Shown here: piece after piece, positions 25,501-32,855 of the stretch
How positions within the stretch are numbered: the first letter of the stretch is position 1
Layout: the number at the start of each line of letters is the position of its first letter
Assembly (NCBI GenBank): GCA_945869855.1
Contig: CAMBQC010000003.1
Location: forward strand, 1-50,610
Source: Prosthecobacter debontii
Lineage (GTDB): Bacteria > Verrucomicrobiota > Verrucomicrobiia > Verrucomicrobiales > Akkermansiaceae
Direction: 5' to 3'
Length of the DNA stretch: 50,610 bases
Notes under the pieces: generated by a model
The model's database searches: none
The model's input: only the letters and a program-made list of their open reading frames with translations
What the model was told of the DNA's origin: nothing
Translations under genes and position numbers: made by a program

Positions 25501-25519
25501 GCAGTGACACATTCACTGC
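25501..25519. promoter_or_regulatory. Inverted repeat upstream of the epimerase gene
   Basis: GCAGTGA (25501-25507) and TCACTGC (25513-25519) form a perfect 7-bp inverted repeat with a 5-bp spacer. It lies 22 bp upstream of the epimerase start codon, where an operator or a leader hairpin could act. No regulator gene is adjacent. A 17-bp near-perfect tandem repeat (GATTCAGCCGAGAAAAA type) follows at 25565-25598. Confidence 0.45.
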
Positions 25520-25713
25520 CGATGCGGAACGAGTAATACAGCTAAAGCCCGCCGACCAGAAGCAGATTCAGCCGAGAAAAAGATTCAACCGAGAAAACGC
25601 CATAACTTCATGTCCGTGCGTGTGTGCGGCTGGTAGATTCGGTTCGCGTGGAATTCCTGTTAACGAAGTTGCGGCTTGGAAAATAAGAAGCTCCACGGAT
25701 ACTCCCAGACGAG

Positions 25714-26568
25714 ATGAGTTTTGCGGAGCGAAGGGTTTCTAACAACGGCGGAATGATGGCGCAACTGACGCCGGTCGTGAAATGGTTGCTGATTCTGAAC
25801 CTCGGAATCCACTTCGCCGATATGCTGCTTTTCGATTTCGCGATCCGCGAACGCTTCACCTTTGCCATCGACTCCGCGCTGTTCGACTTTGCCGTGTGGA
25901 AATTCATCACCTTCCAGTTTATCCATGGCAGCGTCGGCCACGTGCTTTTTAACTGCATCGGACTGTTTTTCTTCGGCCCCTGGATGGAGCGCTGGTGGGG
26001 GGAGAAGAGATTCCTTTTCTTCTACTTGCTCTGCGGCGTCGGCGGGGCTGCATTCTACTCAGGCCTAGTACTGACGGGCGCGCTGCCAGACAACGACCTG
26101 CAAACGGGATTGGTCGGCGCCTCGGCCGGTATCTACGGCATTCTCGTCGGCGTGGCGGTGATCGCCCCTACGATGCGTGTTTCGCTACTTTTCCCTCCCA
26201 TCACATTGACCATGCGCCAACTCGCCCTGGCGCTGCTCGTCATCTCGGTGGGATCCATCGTCCTGAAAATCGGTGGCAACGAGGGCGGTGAGGCCGGTCA
26301 CCTCGGCGGCGCGATCATGGGTTTTTTCCTGATGAAAACCCACGGCTGGACGGGCTGGGTGCGTGGCAAGATGAGCTCCCCTCGCGGCCGACCCGCTTCC
26401 GATTTCACTCCGAAAATCCGCCCGCGCACGTTGATCGATCTTCATGGGCAATCAGAGGTGGATGCAATCCTTGACAAAATTTCCCGCGACGGCTTCCAGA
26501 GCCTGACGGATGCGGAACGCGATGTGCTCCACCGCGCGGCAAAGAAAGGCGAGAAACAAGGCTTATGA
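25714..26568 (+). CDS. Rhomboid-family intramembrane serine protease
   Basis: This 284-residue inner-membrane protease has about six hydrophobic helices. The catalytic serine motif is GLVGASAGIYG (Ser137) and the catalytic histidine is in EAGHLGGAIMG (His196). HGSVGHVLFNCIGLFFFGPWME, with the family H-x-x-x-N pattern, supports this. After the membrane part, a C-terminal soluble tail (EVDAILDKISRDGFQSLTDAERDVLHRAAK) matches the small helical extension common in rhomboids of this phylum. The ATG at 25714 is used; ATGs at 25753 and 25756 are alternatives. The stop overlaps the mazG start by ATGA. Confidence 0.9.
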   Translation: MSFAERRVSNNGGMMAQLTPVVKWLLILNLGIHFADMLLFDFAIRERFTFAIDSALFDFAVWKFITFQFIHGSVGHVLFNCIGLFFFGPWMERWWGEKRFLFFYLLCGVGGAAFYSGLVLTGALPDNDLQTGLVGASAGIYGILVGVAVIAPTMRVSLLFPPITLTMRQLALALLVISVGSIVLKIGGNEGGEAGHLGGAIMGFFLMKTHGWTGWVRGKMSSPRGRPASDFTPKIRPRTLIDLHGQSEVDAILDKISRDGFQSLTDAERDVLHRAAKKGEKQGL

Positions 26569-27371
26569 CAGACGAAGAAATGATCAGCGGAAACGGCATG
26601 CCGGAACTCGAACGGCTGCGTGCCATCATGCACCGCCTGCGCGCACCGGGCGGCTGCCCGTGGGACGCCGAGCAGACCCACGAATCGCTCGTGCCGAACC
26701 TCATCGAGGAAGCCTACGAAACAGTCGATGCGATCAAGCGCGGCGATGACACCGACATGCGCGAGGAACTCGGCGACCTCCTGCTCCAGGTGGTTTTCCA
26801 CAGCGAGATCGCGCAGGAAACCGGCCGCTTCGATCTCGACGCGGTGGCGAAAGGGATTTCTGACAAGCTCATCCGCCGCCATCCGCACGTTTTCGGCGAG
26901 GCGGTGGCGGGCGATCCCGACGCGGTTCTGAAACAATGGGACGCGATCAAGCGCGGCGAGAAAGGCGAGGCCGATGTGCCTTACCTCCACGGCACCGGCA
27001 AAGGCCTGCCCGCCCTCATACGTGCTGCGAAGCTCCTGAAAAAAGCCGCCAAGATCGGCTTCGACTGGCCGGTGGAAACCGGCGTGATTTCCAAGATCCG
27101 CGAGGAGTTGTTAGAACTTCAATCCGCTATCGACGAACAGGACATGCCCGCCGTCGAGGAGGAGCTGGGAGACCTGCTGTTCTCTGTCGTCAACCTCTCC
27201 CGTTTCCGCAAGATCGACCCCGAAGTCCTCATGGCCCGCGCCAATGCCAAATTCGAGCGCCGCTTCGGGGAGATGGAGAAAATCCTCAAGGTCGCCGGAA
27301 AAACCCTCGAAGCCGCCACCCTCGGCGAAATGGAAGACGCATGGATCGCAGCGAAGCGGCGGGGGTTTTGA
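26565..27371 (+). CDS. mazG: Nucleoside triphosphate pyrophosphohydrolase MazG
   Basis: This 268-residue two-domain all-alpha NTP pyrophosphohydrolase hydrolyses (d)NTPs, including damaged ones, to monophosphate and pyrophosphate. The first domain has MHRLRAPGGCPWDAEQTHESL, the metal-binding EEAYETVDAI and EELGDLLLQVVFHSEI. The second has KIREELLELQSAIDE and EEELGDLLFSVVNLSRF. The E-E-x-x-E and E-x-x-D residues occur in both halves, as in E. coli MazG (263 residues). It is coupled to the rhomboid gene by an ATGA overlap, a common but functionally unexplained pair. It is not next to mazEF. Confidence 0.95.
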   Translation: MTDEEMISGNGMPELERLRAIMHRLRAPGGCPWDAEQTHESLVPNLIEEAYETVDAIKRGDDTDMREELGDLLLQVVFHSEIAQETGRFDLDAVAKGISDKLIRRHPHVFGEAVAGDPDAVLKQWDAIKRGEKGEADVPYLHGTGKGLPALIRAAKLLKKAAKIGFDWPVETGVISKIREELLELQSAIDEQDMPAVEEELGDLLFSVVNLSRFRKIDPEVLMARANAKFERRFGEMEKILKVAGKTLEAATLGEMEDAWIAAKRRGF

Positions 27372-27372
27372 G

Positions 27373-27389
27373 AAAAGCTACGGGCTTTT
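27373..27389 (+). terminator. Weak hairpin after mazG
   Basis: AAAAGC, TACGG, GCTTTT directly follows the mazG stop codon. The stem ends in four T residues on the transcript side. The stem is short and the T-run brief, so termination may depend on the larger inverted element that starts at 27395. Confidence 0.35.
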
Positions 27390-27394
27390 GCATA

Positions 27395-27558
27395 CCGGTA
27401 GGGCTGATCCGGCTCGGTCGGCCCTGATCAAAACCGGAGGAGCTGTAATCCCGGAATGGTAGTGAAACCGTGGTGAGTCTGGCTTTTATTTCGAGATCTC
27501 ACTCCCGTCCGATTGAGCGGTGCGTAAGGGGCCGGCCGTGCCGGATCAGCCCTACCGG
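27395..27558. repeat. GTAG-type BIME with inverted ends
   Basis: Both ends read CCGGTAGGGCTGATCCGGC going inward (27395-27413 on plus, 27540-27558 on minus), and similarity continues for about ten more bases. Each end carries the GTAG tetranucleotide followed by an imperfect GC-rich hairpin, the REP layout. The 164-bp element fills the convergent spacer between mazG and the CcsA-type gene. It ends 3 nt before the CcsA stop codon and probably forms the transcript end of both. Confidence 0.8.
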
Positions 27559-27561
27559 AAA

Positions 27562-29424
27562 TCAGGAAACCTGTTTCTCCTCGGCTCGGAGTTCCACCGA
27601 ACCACGCGCCCCCACTTTCCGCACCGGCAGATACCCCAGCCCCATCAGCACGAGTTGCGAGACGATGAAAGCGGAGAGCCAGAAGAACGCGGCATTGGTG
27701 AATCCATAGGAATGGAGGCCTATGCCGAGCATGTTGGTGCCGAACCATGACCACGAGGTGATGATGTTCCCGAAGACCGCCATGACCATCATGCCACGCT
27801 CCTTCACCATGCCGCCCCAACGGGCGTGGAGGATGAGCGCGTTCCAGATTACGATGAGCAGTGCGCCGTTTTCCTTCGGATCCCAGCCCCAGAACCGGCC
27901 CCACGATTGGTCCGCCCAGATTCCGCCGAGCACGGTGCCGACGAAGCTGGTGAGCGTCGCGAAACAGATGACCCCGTAGACCATGCCGCGCAGGGAGCCG
28001 GCGGTGGCGGCGGGGATTTCGCCGAAGGCGCGGCGTATGATGTAAAAGATAGCGATACCGCCCGCGAGGAAACAGGCCGAGTAACCGAGGGTAATGATGA
28101 CCACATGGGTCGCGAGCCAGAAATTCGTGTCGAGCACGGCGCGCATCATCTCCAGGGTGTCGCCGGAAAGGGAAAGATGGTGCGCAACAACCAGCGTGGC
28201 GAAGCCGACCGCCGCCGCGACCGCCGTGCCGATCGCGTTGCGGTGGAAGATTTCCAGCGCGGCGCTCAGCACGATAACACCCCAGCCGATGAAGATGGCG
28301 GAGGAATACAGGTTCGTAACCGGCGGCCTACCTTCCAGAACCATGCGGGTGATGAGCCCGGCGGTGTGTAGCGCGAAGCCGATCAGCAAAATGCGGAATG
28401 CGGCGACACGAGCAATGGAGCCAACCTTGAGCCATGAAAACGCCGCGCATAGGAAGGCCGCGACGTAAAGGGCCATGGCTTGGTAGAAGGGCGCGACACG
28501 GTTGAAGAGCGTTTCCGCCGAGCTTTTTCCGGCGGCATCGGCACGGTGTCCGGAAAGCCATTTCCGGTAATCCGCGATGGCGGAATTGAACGCCGCCGTG
28601 TCGCCTGCGCGGTAGGAATCGCCGAGGCGGGCGTAGGCGAGCGCGGCGGGGTGGAGCTTGCCGGTGTCGGCGGAGTCGATCACAGAATCGGGCAGTTTGC
28701 GCCAGCCGTCATCGCCTTTGCCGGAGGGCGTGGTGAACACCTCGCTGAAGGGCGCCCAGGCGAGCATCTCGCGCATGCGGGCGGAGGCGTCGTCGATGAG
28801 AGGCTGGTCTTTCGGCGCGTCCTTGTTGTCGGCGGCGGCCAGCGCGGCGGTGACTTTTTCCAGGAAAAGCCCGAACTCCGTTTCCATCTTCTCCTTCTTG
28901 GGCAAGGCGAGCGCGTGCTTGAGCTGGTTGTAGGCGAAGAGGTTCCGCGTGAGTCTCATCAGGGCTTTTTCGTACGCGCTGCGCGCCTGCGCATCGATCT
29001 TCTCGATGCGTCCCGCCTCCTTCTGCAAGGCCGGGAAGGCGGGCTTGAGCTGGTCGTAGGAATAGCTCTTCTCCTCGCCGCGGGTGAGGCCGGTCAAGCC
29101 GAGCAGATCATCGTGGTGGATCAGGAAAATGTTCCGTGTGTCCGCGAGCGCGGGCTTGAAGGCGAGTTCCGCGAGCCATGCGGTGGGAGTGGGGGGGGCA
29201 CCTTCGCCGGGGACTTTTTGCTTCGCGTGAATCGCCATCAGCGTGTGGCGCGCCAGCGAGTCCAGCGGCAGCACCCGACCATTTGAGACCACCGGAAGCG
29301 TCCCGAAGCCTTGGAAATCGAAGCCCTCCGAAGGACGAGCCGCTCGGAACACGTTCGAGGCGATATACGCAAGGCAGACCGCAGGTAGTAGCCAAGCGAG
29401 GTGTTTGGTAAGAAAGTGGGTCAT
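27562..29424 (-). CDS. ccsA: Cytochrome c assembly protein CcsA with long N-terminal domain
   Basis: This 620-residue membrane protein acts in System II cytochrome c maturation, delivering haem to apocytochrome c outside the membrane. The C-terminal half is the CcsA domain. It holds VTNLYSSAIFIGWG, FWLATHVVIITLGYSACFLAG and the haem-binding WWD motif SWGRFWGWDPKENGALLIV, followed by HSYGFTNAAFFW with a haem-ligand-type His. The N-terminal part has one helix, then about 300 periplasmic residues beginning FQGFGTLPVVSNGRVLPLDS, as in fused or extended CcsA of Bacteroidota and Planctomycetota-type bacteria. No ccsB/resB is next to it. The ATG at 29424 precedes the first helix; an upstream in-frame start would add 37 residues. 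Confidence 0.88.
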   Translation of the reverse strand: MTHFLTKHLAWLLPAVCLAYIASNVFRAARPSEGFDFQGFGTLPVVSNGRVLPLDSLARHTLMAIHAKQKVPGEGAPPTPTAWLAELAFKPALADTRNIFLIHHDDLLGLTGLTRGEEKSYSYDQLKPAFPALQKEAGRIEKIDAQARSAYEKALMRLTRNLFAYNQLKHALALPKKEKMETEFGLFLEKVTAALAAADNKDAPKDQPLIDDASARMREMLAWAPFSEVFTTPSGKGDDGWRKLPDSVIDSADTGKLHPAALAYARLGDSYRAGDTAAFNSAIADYRKWLSGHRADAAGKSSAETLFNRVAPFYQAMALYVAAFLCAAFSWLKVGSIARVAAFRILLIGFALHTAGLITRMVLEGRPPVTNLYSSAIFIGWGVIVLSAALEIFHRNAIGTAVAAAVGFATLVVAHHLSLSGDTLEMMRAVLDTNFWLATHVVIITLGYSACFLAGGIAIFYIIRRAFGEIPAATAGSLRGMVYGVICFATLTSFVGTVLGGIWADQSWGRFWGWDPKENGALLIVIWNALILHARWGGMVKERGMMVMAVFGNIITSWSWFGTNMLGIGLHSYGFTNAAFFWLSAFIVSQLVLMGLGYLPVRKVGARGSVELRAEEKQVS

Positions 29425-29588
29425 ACGACTTGCGGCTTCCGTGGGTCTGAACGTAGGCAGCATTCGAACGAGGTTCCCGGCGGCGGCGGTGCCTGACAAG
29501 ACCTTTTCCCGGAGATTCCTCCCGTCTGCGTTCAAGCGCGAACCTGCATGCTTGAGGGCGGCATTTGGGAAACCTATCGGAAGCCTTG

Positions 29589-29616
29589 GTTCACCATTCA
29601 GCCTCCGCGATTCACC
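29589..29616. repeat. Heptad tract at the 3' end of the GT4 gene
   Basis: GTTCACC, ATTCAGC, CTCCGCG and ATTCACC are four in-phase 7-mers, the third diverged. The tract contains the stop codon (29598-29600) and last codons of the glycosyltransferase gene, and it is the weakest of the heptad tracts reported. Confidence 0.5.
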
Positions 29617-30890
29617 ACTGCATTTGCTTGGGCGAGATACCGTTCGCGCATAGCCTCCACGCTGTAGGATCCTTCCGCCGCGCGTCGCCCCCTCGCGCCC
29701 AAGGACGGGAGGGCGGTGTGGTTCTGCATGAGATCATACCAGGCTTGGGCTAGGGCGACCGGATCGCCGGGCGGGACGAGCACGCCGCCACCGCTGTTCT
29801 CGATGATTTCGGGAAACGAAGAGCAGGCGGGTTGGACGACGGGCACACCGCTGGCCATGGCTTCGATCAGGTAGAGCCCGAAGGCTTCCGGGTAGGTGGC
29901 GGGGACGGAAAACAGTGTCAGCGAGGAGAGCATACGGGCTTTTTCCTCGCGGGAAATGTTCGGCGACCACGTGACCTGATCGGCGAGTCCGGCGGCGGCG
30001 AGTTGTTGTTTGATGGAGGAAACCAAGGCTTCGTCGCCGGCGGTGCAGGCCCCTGCGATGTGGAGGCGGGCGTCGGGATGATGGAGGTTTTTCCGCAGAT
30101 GGATGAAGGCGGATACAAGAAGCCCGACGCCTTTTTCCCGGATCATGCGGGCGAGGTAACCGATGACGGGTGGCGAGGCTGGCTTGGGCGGGAGGTAGCC
30201 TTCTAGGTCGATGCCGTTGGGCATGATCTCGATGCGGAGTTCGGGCGCATCGAGGCGCTGGCGCATGAGGTCGGCGTAAAACTGACTGGGTGCGACAAGC
30301 AGATCCGCGTCCTTGAGGCGGTCGCGCAGCTCGACCCAGCAATCGGTTTTGAACGGTTCGGGAAGGCCGTCGAGGAAGCTGTCCTCGCCCTGGAAACTAC
30401 AGATGATTTTCACGCCGAGGCGCTGCTTGAGCTGGCGGATCATGCCGGCCTGGAGGGCGGTTCCGAGGCAGAGGACGTCGGGCTTTTCGGTGGCGAGCCA
30501 GTCGATGAGTTTATCGAGTTCCTTGCCAAAGTGGCTGCCCTCGATGCGGAGCATGGCCAGCGCCAGCGCGCCGTGGACGCGGGCGGAGGTCATGTGGCTG
30601 CGCTTGGCGGCGAAGCGGAGGAGCTTGGAGTTGTTCAGGAAATCATCAAGCCAGCGGGGCGTGTGCCGGAAGAGGGAAAGGTTTTGCTGGAGATAGACAT
30701 TGATGCCGCCAAAAAAGATCGGGTTTTGTTCCTGTGGCAAAATTTCCTCATCGAGTTGAAGCGGAAGATACATCGGCAGCAGGGAAACCTGGTGACCCGC
30801 GGCGAGCAGCGACTTCGCGAGCGCGTTGTCGCGCATGCAGGCTCCGCAATAGTAGGAACCGGTGCCGGCTGTGAGGAAGGCGAAGTTCAT
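29598..30890 (-). CDS. GT4-family glycosyltransferase
   Basis: This 430-residue retaining GT-B glycosyltransferase has an N-terminal acceptor domain that starts MNFAFLTAGTGSYYCGACMRDNALAKSLLAAGHQV. The donor domain begins near residue 235 with PPVIGYLARMIREKGVGLLVSAF. The E-x7-E motif of GT4 enzymes is EAFGLYLIEAMASGVPVVQ, and PSLGARGRRAAEGSYS follows. Donor sugar and product cannot be read from sequence; GT4 members build cell-surface glycans and glycolipids. The CGAC segment near residue 16 is distinctive for a bacterial subgroup. A heptad tract (AAGACNN) ends 4 nt before its ATG, and another overlaps its stop. Confidence 0.9.
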   Translation of the reverse strand: MNFAFLTAGTGSYYCGACMRDNALAKSLLAAGHQVSLLPMYLPLQLDEEILPQEQNPIFFGGINVYLQQNLSLFRHTPRWLDDFLNNSKLLRFAAKRSHMTSARVHGALALAMLRIEGSHFGKELDKLIDWLATEKPDVLCLGTALQAGMIRQLKQRLGVKIICSFQGEDSFLDGLPEPFKTDCWVELRDRLKDADLLVAPSQFYADLMRQRLDAPELRIEIMPNGIDLEGYLPPKPASPPVIGYLARMIREKGVGLLVSAFIHLRKNLHHPDARLHIAGACTAGDEALVSSIKQQLAAAGLADQVTWSPNISREEKARMLSSLTLFSVPATYPEAFGLYLIEAMASGVPVVQPACSSFPEIIENSGGGVLVPPGDPVALAQAWYDLMQNHTALPSLGARGRRAAEGSYSVEAMRERYLAQANAVVNRGG

Positions 30891-30894
30891 TCCA

Positions 30895-30930
30895 AAGACT
30901 CAAGACGGTAAGACACAAGACGCAAGACAA
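30895..30930. repeat. Heptad tract (AAGACNN family)
   Basis: AAGACTC, AAGACGG, one extra T, then AAGACAC, AAGACGC and AAGACAA. The tract lies 4 nt upstream of the glycosyltransferase ATG. It shares its word with the element at 10458-10557, over 20 kb away. Confidence 0.8.
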
Positions 30931-30957
30931 GAACCTGTGGAGACGACGCGCTGACAC

Positions 30958-32211
30958 TCAGACCGCGACGGGAACGCGGCCGTAGTCTAGGGGTTCAGGT
31001 AGACTTGCGAAATCGGCGATGGCTTGGGCGAGGTCGGTGTAGTCCTTGCCTTCGATGTTGCCGATGAGGACGTCGGTGAGCTTCGGGCGGAGGTCGGGGT
31101 ATTTGCGGATGAGTTTGGCGAAGCTGAAGTCCTTGTCGTAGAAAGCGTAAACGATGCGGCGCATGGTCTCGATGTGGCCGCAGAGATCCTCGCCGTATTG
31201 GGCGAAGGCGGCGGCGGAGGTGTCGCCTTTTTCGAGGGCGGCGTGCGCTGCGTCCGCGGCCATTTCACCGGATTTCAGCGCGAGGAAGACACCGGAGGAG
31301 AAGACCGGATCGAGGAAAGCGAAGGCGTCGCCGACGAGGACGAGGCCGTCGTTGGCGCAGTGTTCGGCGCGGTAGGAATATTCGCCGGTGACCCAGTATT
31401 CGCCGAACTGTGTGCCGACGGAGAGGTGCTCTTTCACCCACGCGTTGTTCTCGATTTCGCGGGCGTAGATTTCGGCGGGATCGCGGGTTTCGCCGGGTTT
31501 GAAGAGGTAGTCGCGTTCGGCGACGATGCCGGAGCTGACCACTCCGTTGCGCAGTGGGATGTTCCAGAACCAGCCGCCACCGGGAAGGTAGGCGATGGTG
31601 GTGGCGCCTTCTTCGAGTCCGGTGTCGCGTTTGGCGTCCTGATAGAGGGTCCAGATGGAAACCTTGTTGAGCATGGGATCGCGGTGGCGGGTGCCGTGTT
31701 TCCGCTGATAGAGCGCGTCGCGGCCGGTGCAATCCAGGGTGATGGGCGCGGTGGCTTCGAAGGGATCCTCATCGCCGGTGCGGGCGCGGATGCCGGTGAT
31801 GCGGTCGCCACTTTTCAGGAAATCGAGGGCGGTGGTATTTTCACGGACTTCGACACCCTTGGAGCGGGCGTTGTCGAGGAGCATGAGATCGAAATCCTGG
31901 CGCTCGACCTGCCAGGTGGTCGCGGCGGGATGATCGAAGTGCTGGAAAAAGTAGAATGGGGCGGAGACTTTCCCGTCGGTGGTAGCGAACTGGACGCTGT
32001 GTTTGCGGGTGAAACCGATCTCCTCCATGCGGTCGAGGACACCGAGGCGGTTCAGAGTGAACCAGCAGAACGGCATGAGGGACTCGCCGACGTGGTAGCG
32101 GGGAAAGGTCGTCTTCTCTACGAGTAGGACGCGGTGACCTTTCTCGGCAAGGAGGGTGGCGGAGGTGGTGCCGGCGGGACCGCCGCCGATGATGATGGCA
32201 TCGTATTGCAT
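30958..32211 (-). CDS. FAD-dependent oxidoreductase (halogenase/geranylgeranyl-reductase-like)
   Basis: This 417-residue flavoprotein has the dinucleotide motif IIIGGGPAGTTSA (G9-G14), the FPRYHVGESLMP block typical of flavin-dependent halogenases and related reductases, and the second FAD motif GLVLVGDAFAFLDPVFSSGV. GGGWFWNIPLRNG fits the W-x-W-x-I-P pattern of flavin halogenases, a motif thought to keep out mono-oxygenation. Whether the enzyme halogenates, reduces double bonds or hydroxylates is open. It is shorter than tryptophan halogenases (about 530). It follows the chorismate-lyase-fold gene by 49 nt on the same strand, so an aromatic substrate derived from chorismate is conceivable. 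Confidence 0.87.
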   Translation of the reverse strand: MQYDAIIIGGGPAGTTSATLLAEKGHRVLLVEKTTFPRYHVGESLMPFCWFTLNRLGVLDRMEEIGFTRKHSVQFATTDGKVSAPFYFFQHFDHPAATTWQVERQDFDLMLLDNARSKGVEVRENTTALDFLKSGDRITGIRARTGDEDPFEATAPITLDCTGRDALYQRKHGTRHRDPMLNKVSIWTLYQDAKRDTGLEEGATTIAYLPGGGWFWNIPLRNGVVSSGIVAERDYLFKPGETRDPAEIYAREIENNAWVKEHLSVGTQFGEYWVTGEYSYRAEHCANDGLVLVGDAFAFLDPVFSSGVFLALKSGEMAADAAHAALEKGDTSAAAFAQYGEDLCGHIETMRRIVYAFYDKDFSFAKLIRKYPDLRPKLTDVLIGNIEGKDYTDLAQAIADFASLPEPLDYGRVPVAV

Positions 32212-32228
32212 TGGAGATTGAGTTGGAA

Positions 32229-32277
32229 GTGATCGGTGATCGGTGATCAGTGATCGGTGGTCAGGAGTCAGGAGTCA
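32229..32277. repeat. Seven-copy heptad tract (GTGATCG family)
   Basis: Seven in-phase 7-mers: GTGATCG, GTGATCG, GTGATCA, GTGATCG, GTGGTCA, GGAGTCA and GGAGTCA. The tract lies 17 nt upstream of the FAD-oxidoreductase ATG. It also supplies the stop codon and last residues (TPDS) of the chorismate-lyase-fold gene, which ends at 32261. Confidence 0.9.
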
Positions 32278-32797
32278 GAGGAAGGATTTCGAGGATGCGG
32301 GCGAAGATGTTGGAATCTTCCCCGATTAGGTGATTGTAGCGCCCAAATAGGATTTTTCCAGTGGAAGATTTTGGGAAAATGGTGGTGAGACTTTGGGCGG
32401 GGATAGTGAAATAGCCTTGGGGTTCGCTTCGGAAGGGAAGGCCGGAGGTGGTGAGGATGCTACCGAGGGGGGTGTCTCCGGCGAGGATGCGGGGGCGGAG
32501 GTCGGGTGGAAATGTGTCGAGGAGGATTTCGATTAGGCCGTATTCCACAGCGGTGCCGGTGCTGGCGGCGTGGAGGGTGACTTCGCGGAGATAGATCGGA
32601 TCGTCCAGCTGGGAATGGAGGACGGTGAGCGAGATGGAATCGCCATGGAACGCGGCGAGCTCCGAGGTCATGTCATGATCGTGGACGAGTAGCTTTTGGT
32701 AGGGCTGGGGGACTTCAGTTGCAGGGATCCAGGAAAGCGTAGTGGAGCCGAGCAGGGATGCCGCGAGGATGGGAGATAGCTCATTGGAAACCTGCAT
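32261..32797 (-). CDS. Chorismate-lyase-fold (UbiC/UTRA-like) protein
   Basis: This is a 178-residue soluble protein. The pattern LLVHDHDMTSELAAFHG, YLREVTLHAASTGTAVEYGLIEI, then LAGDTPLGSIL fits the chorismate lyase (UbiC) or UTRA fold: strand, REV and PLG-x-[IL]-L. UbiC makes 4-hydroxybenzoate from chorismate; UTRA domains bind ligands in regulators, but no DNA-binding domain is present here. Catalytic residues cannot be confirmed by eye. Its neighbours, an FAD oxidoreductase downstream and a HemN-like radical SAM gene upstream, suggest a small pathway. The ATG at 32797 is chosen; a longer frame would translate the repeat tract. Both ends of the gene touch heptad tracts. Confidence 0.6.
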   Translation of the reverse strand: MQVSNELSPILAASLLGSTTLSWIPATEVPQPYQKLLVHDHDMTSELAAFHGDSISLTVLHSQLDDPIYLREVTLHAASTGTAVEYGLIEILLDTFPPDLRPRILAGDTPLGSILTTSGLPFRSEPQGYFTIPAQSLTTIFPKSSTGKILFGRYNHLIGEDSNIFARILEILPLTPDS

Positions 32798-32806
32798 GAG
32801 TGAAGA

Positions 32807-32855
32807 GATTGATGATTGATGATTGGGGATTGTTGATTTTGGATTTTTGATCTGT
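32807..32855. repeat. Seven-copy heptad tract (GATTGAT family)
   Basis: Seven in-phase 7-mers: GATTGAT, GATTGAT, GATTGGG, GATTGTT, GATTTTG, GATTTTT and GATCTGT. It fills the spacer between the HemN-like gene stop (32856) and the chorismate-lyase-fold gene start, ending 9 nt before that ATG. Confidence 0.9.

Noticed and set aside
31024..32127. 367-residue plus-strand frame
   Set aside because: It is antisense to the FAD oxidoreductase gene, which carries the complete flavin motifs.
32229..32855. CRISPR-like repeats
   Set aside because: Units are 7 bp with no spacers; they are tandem heptads.
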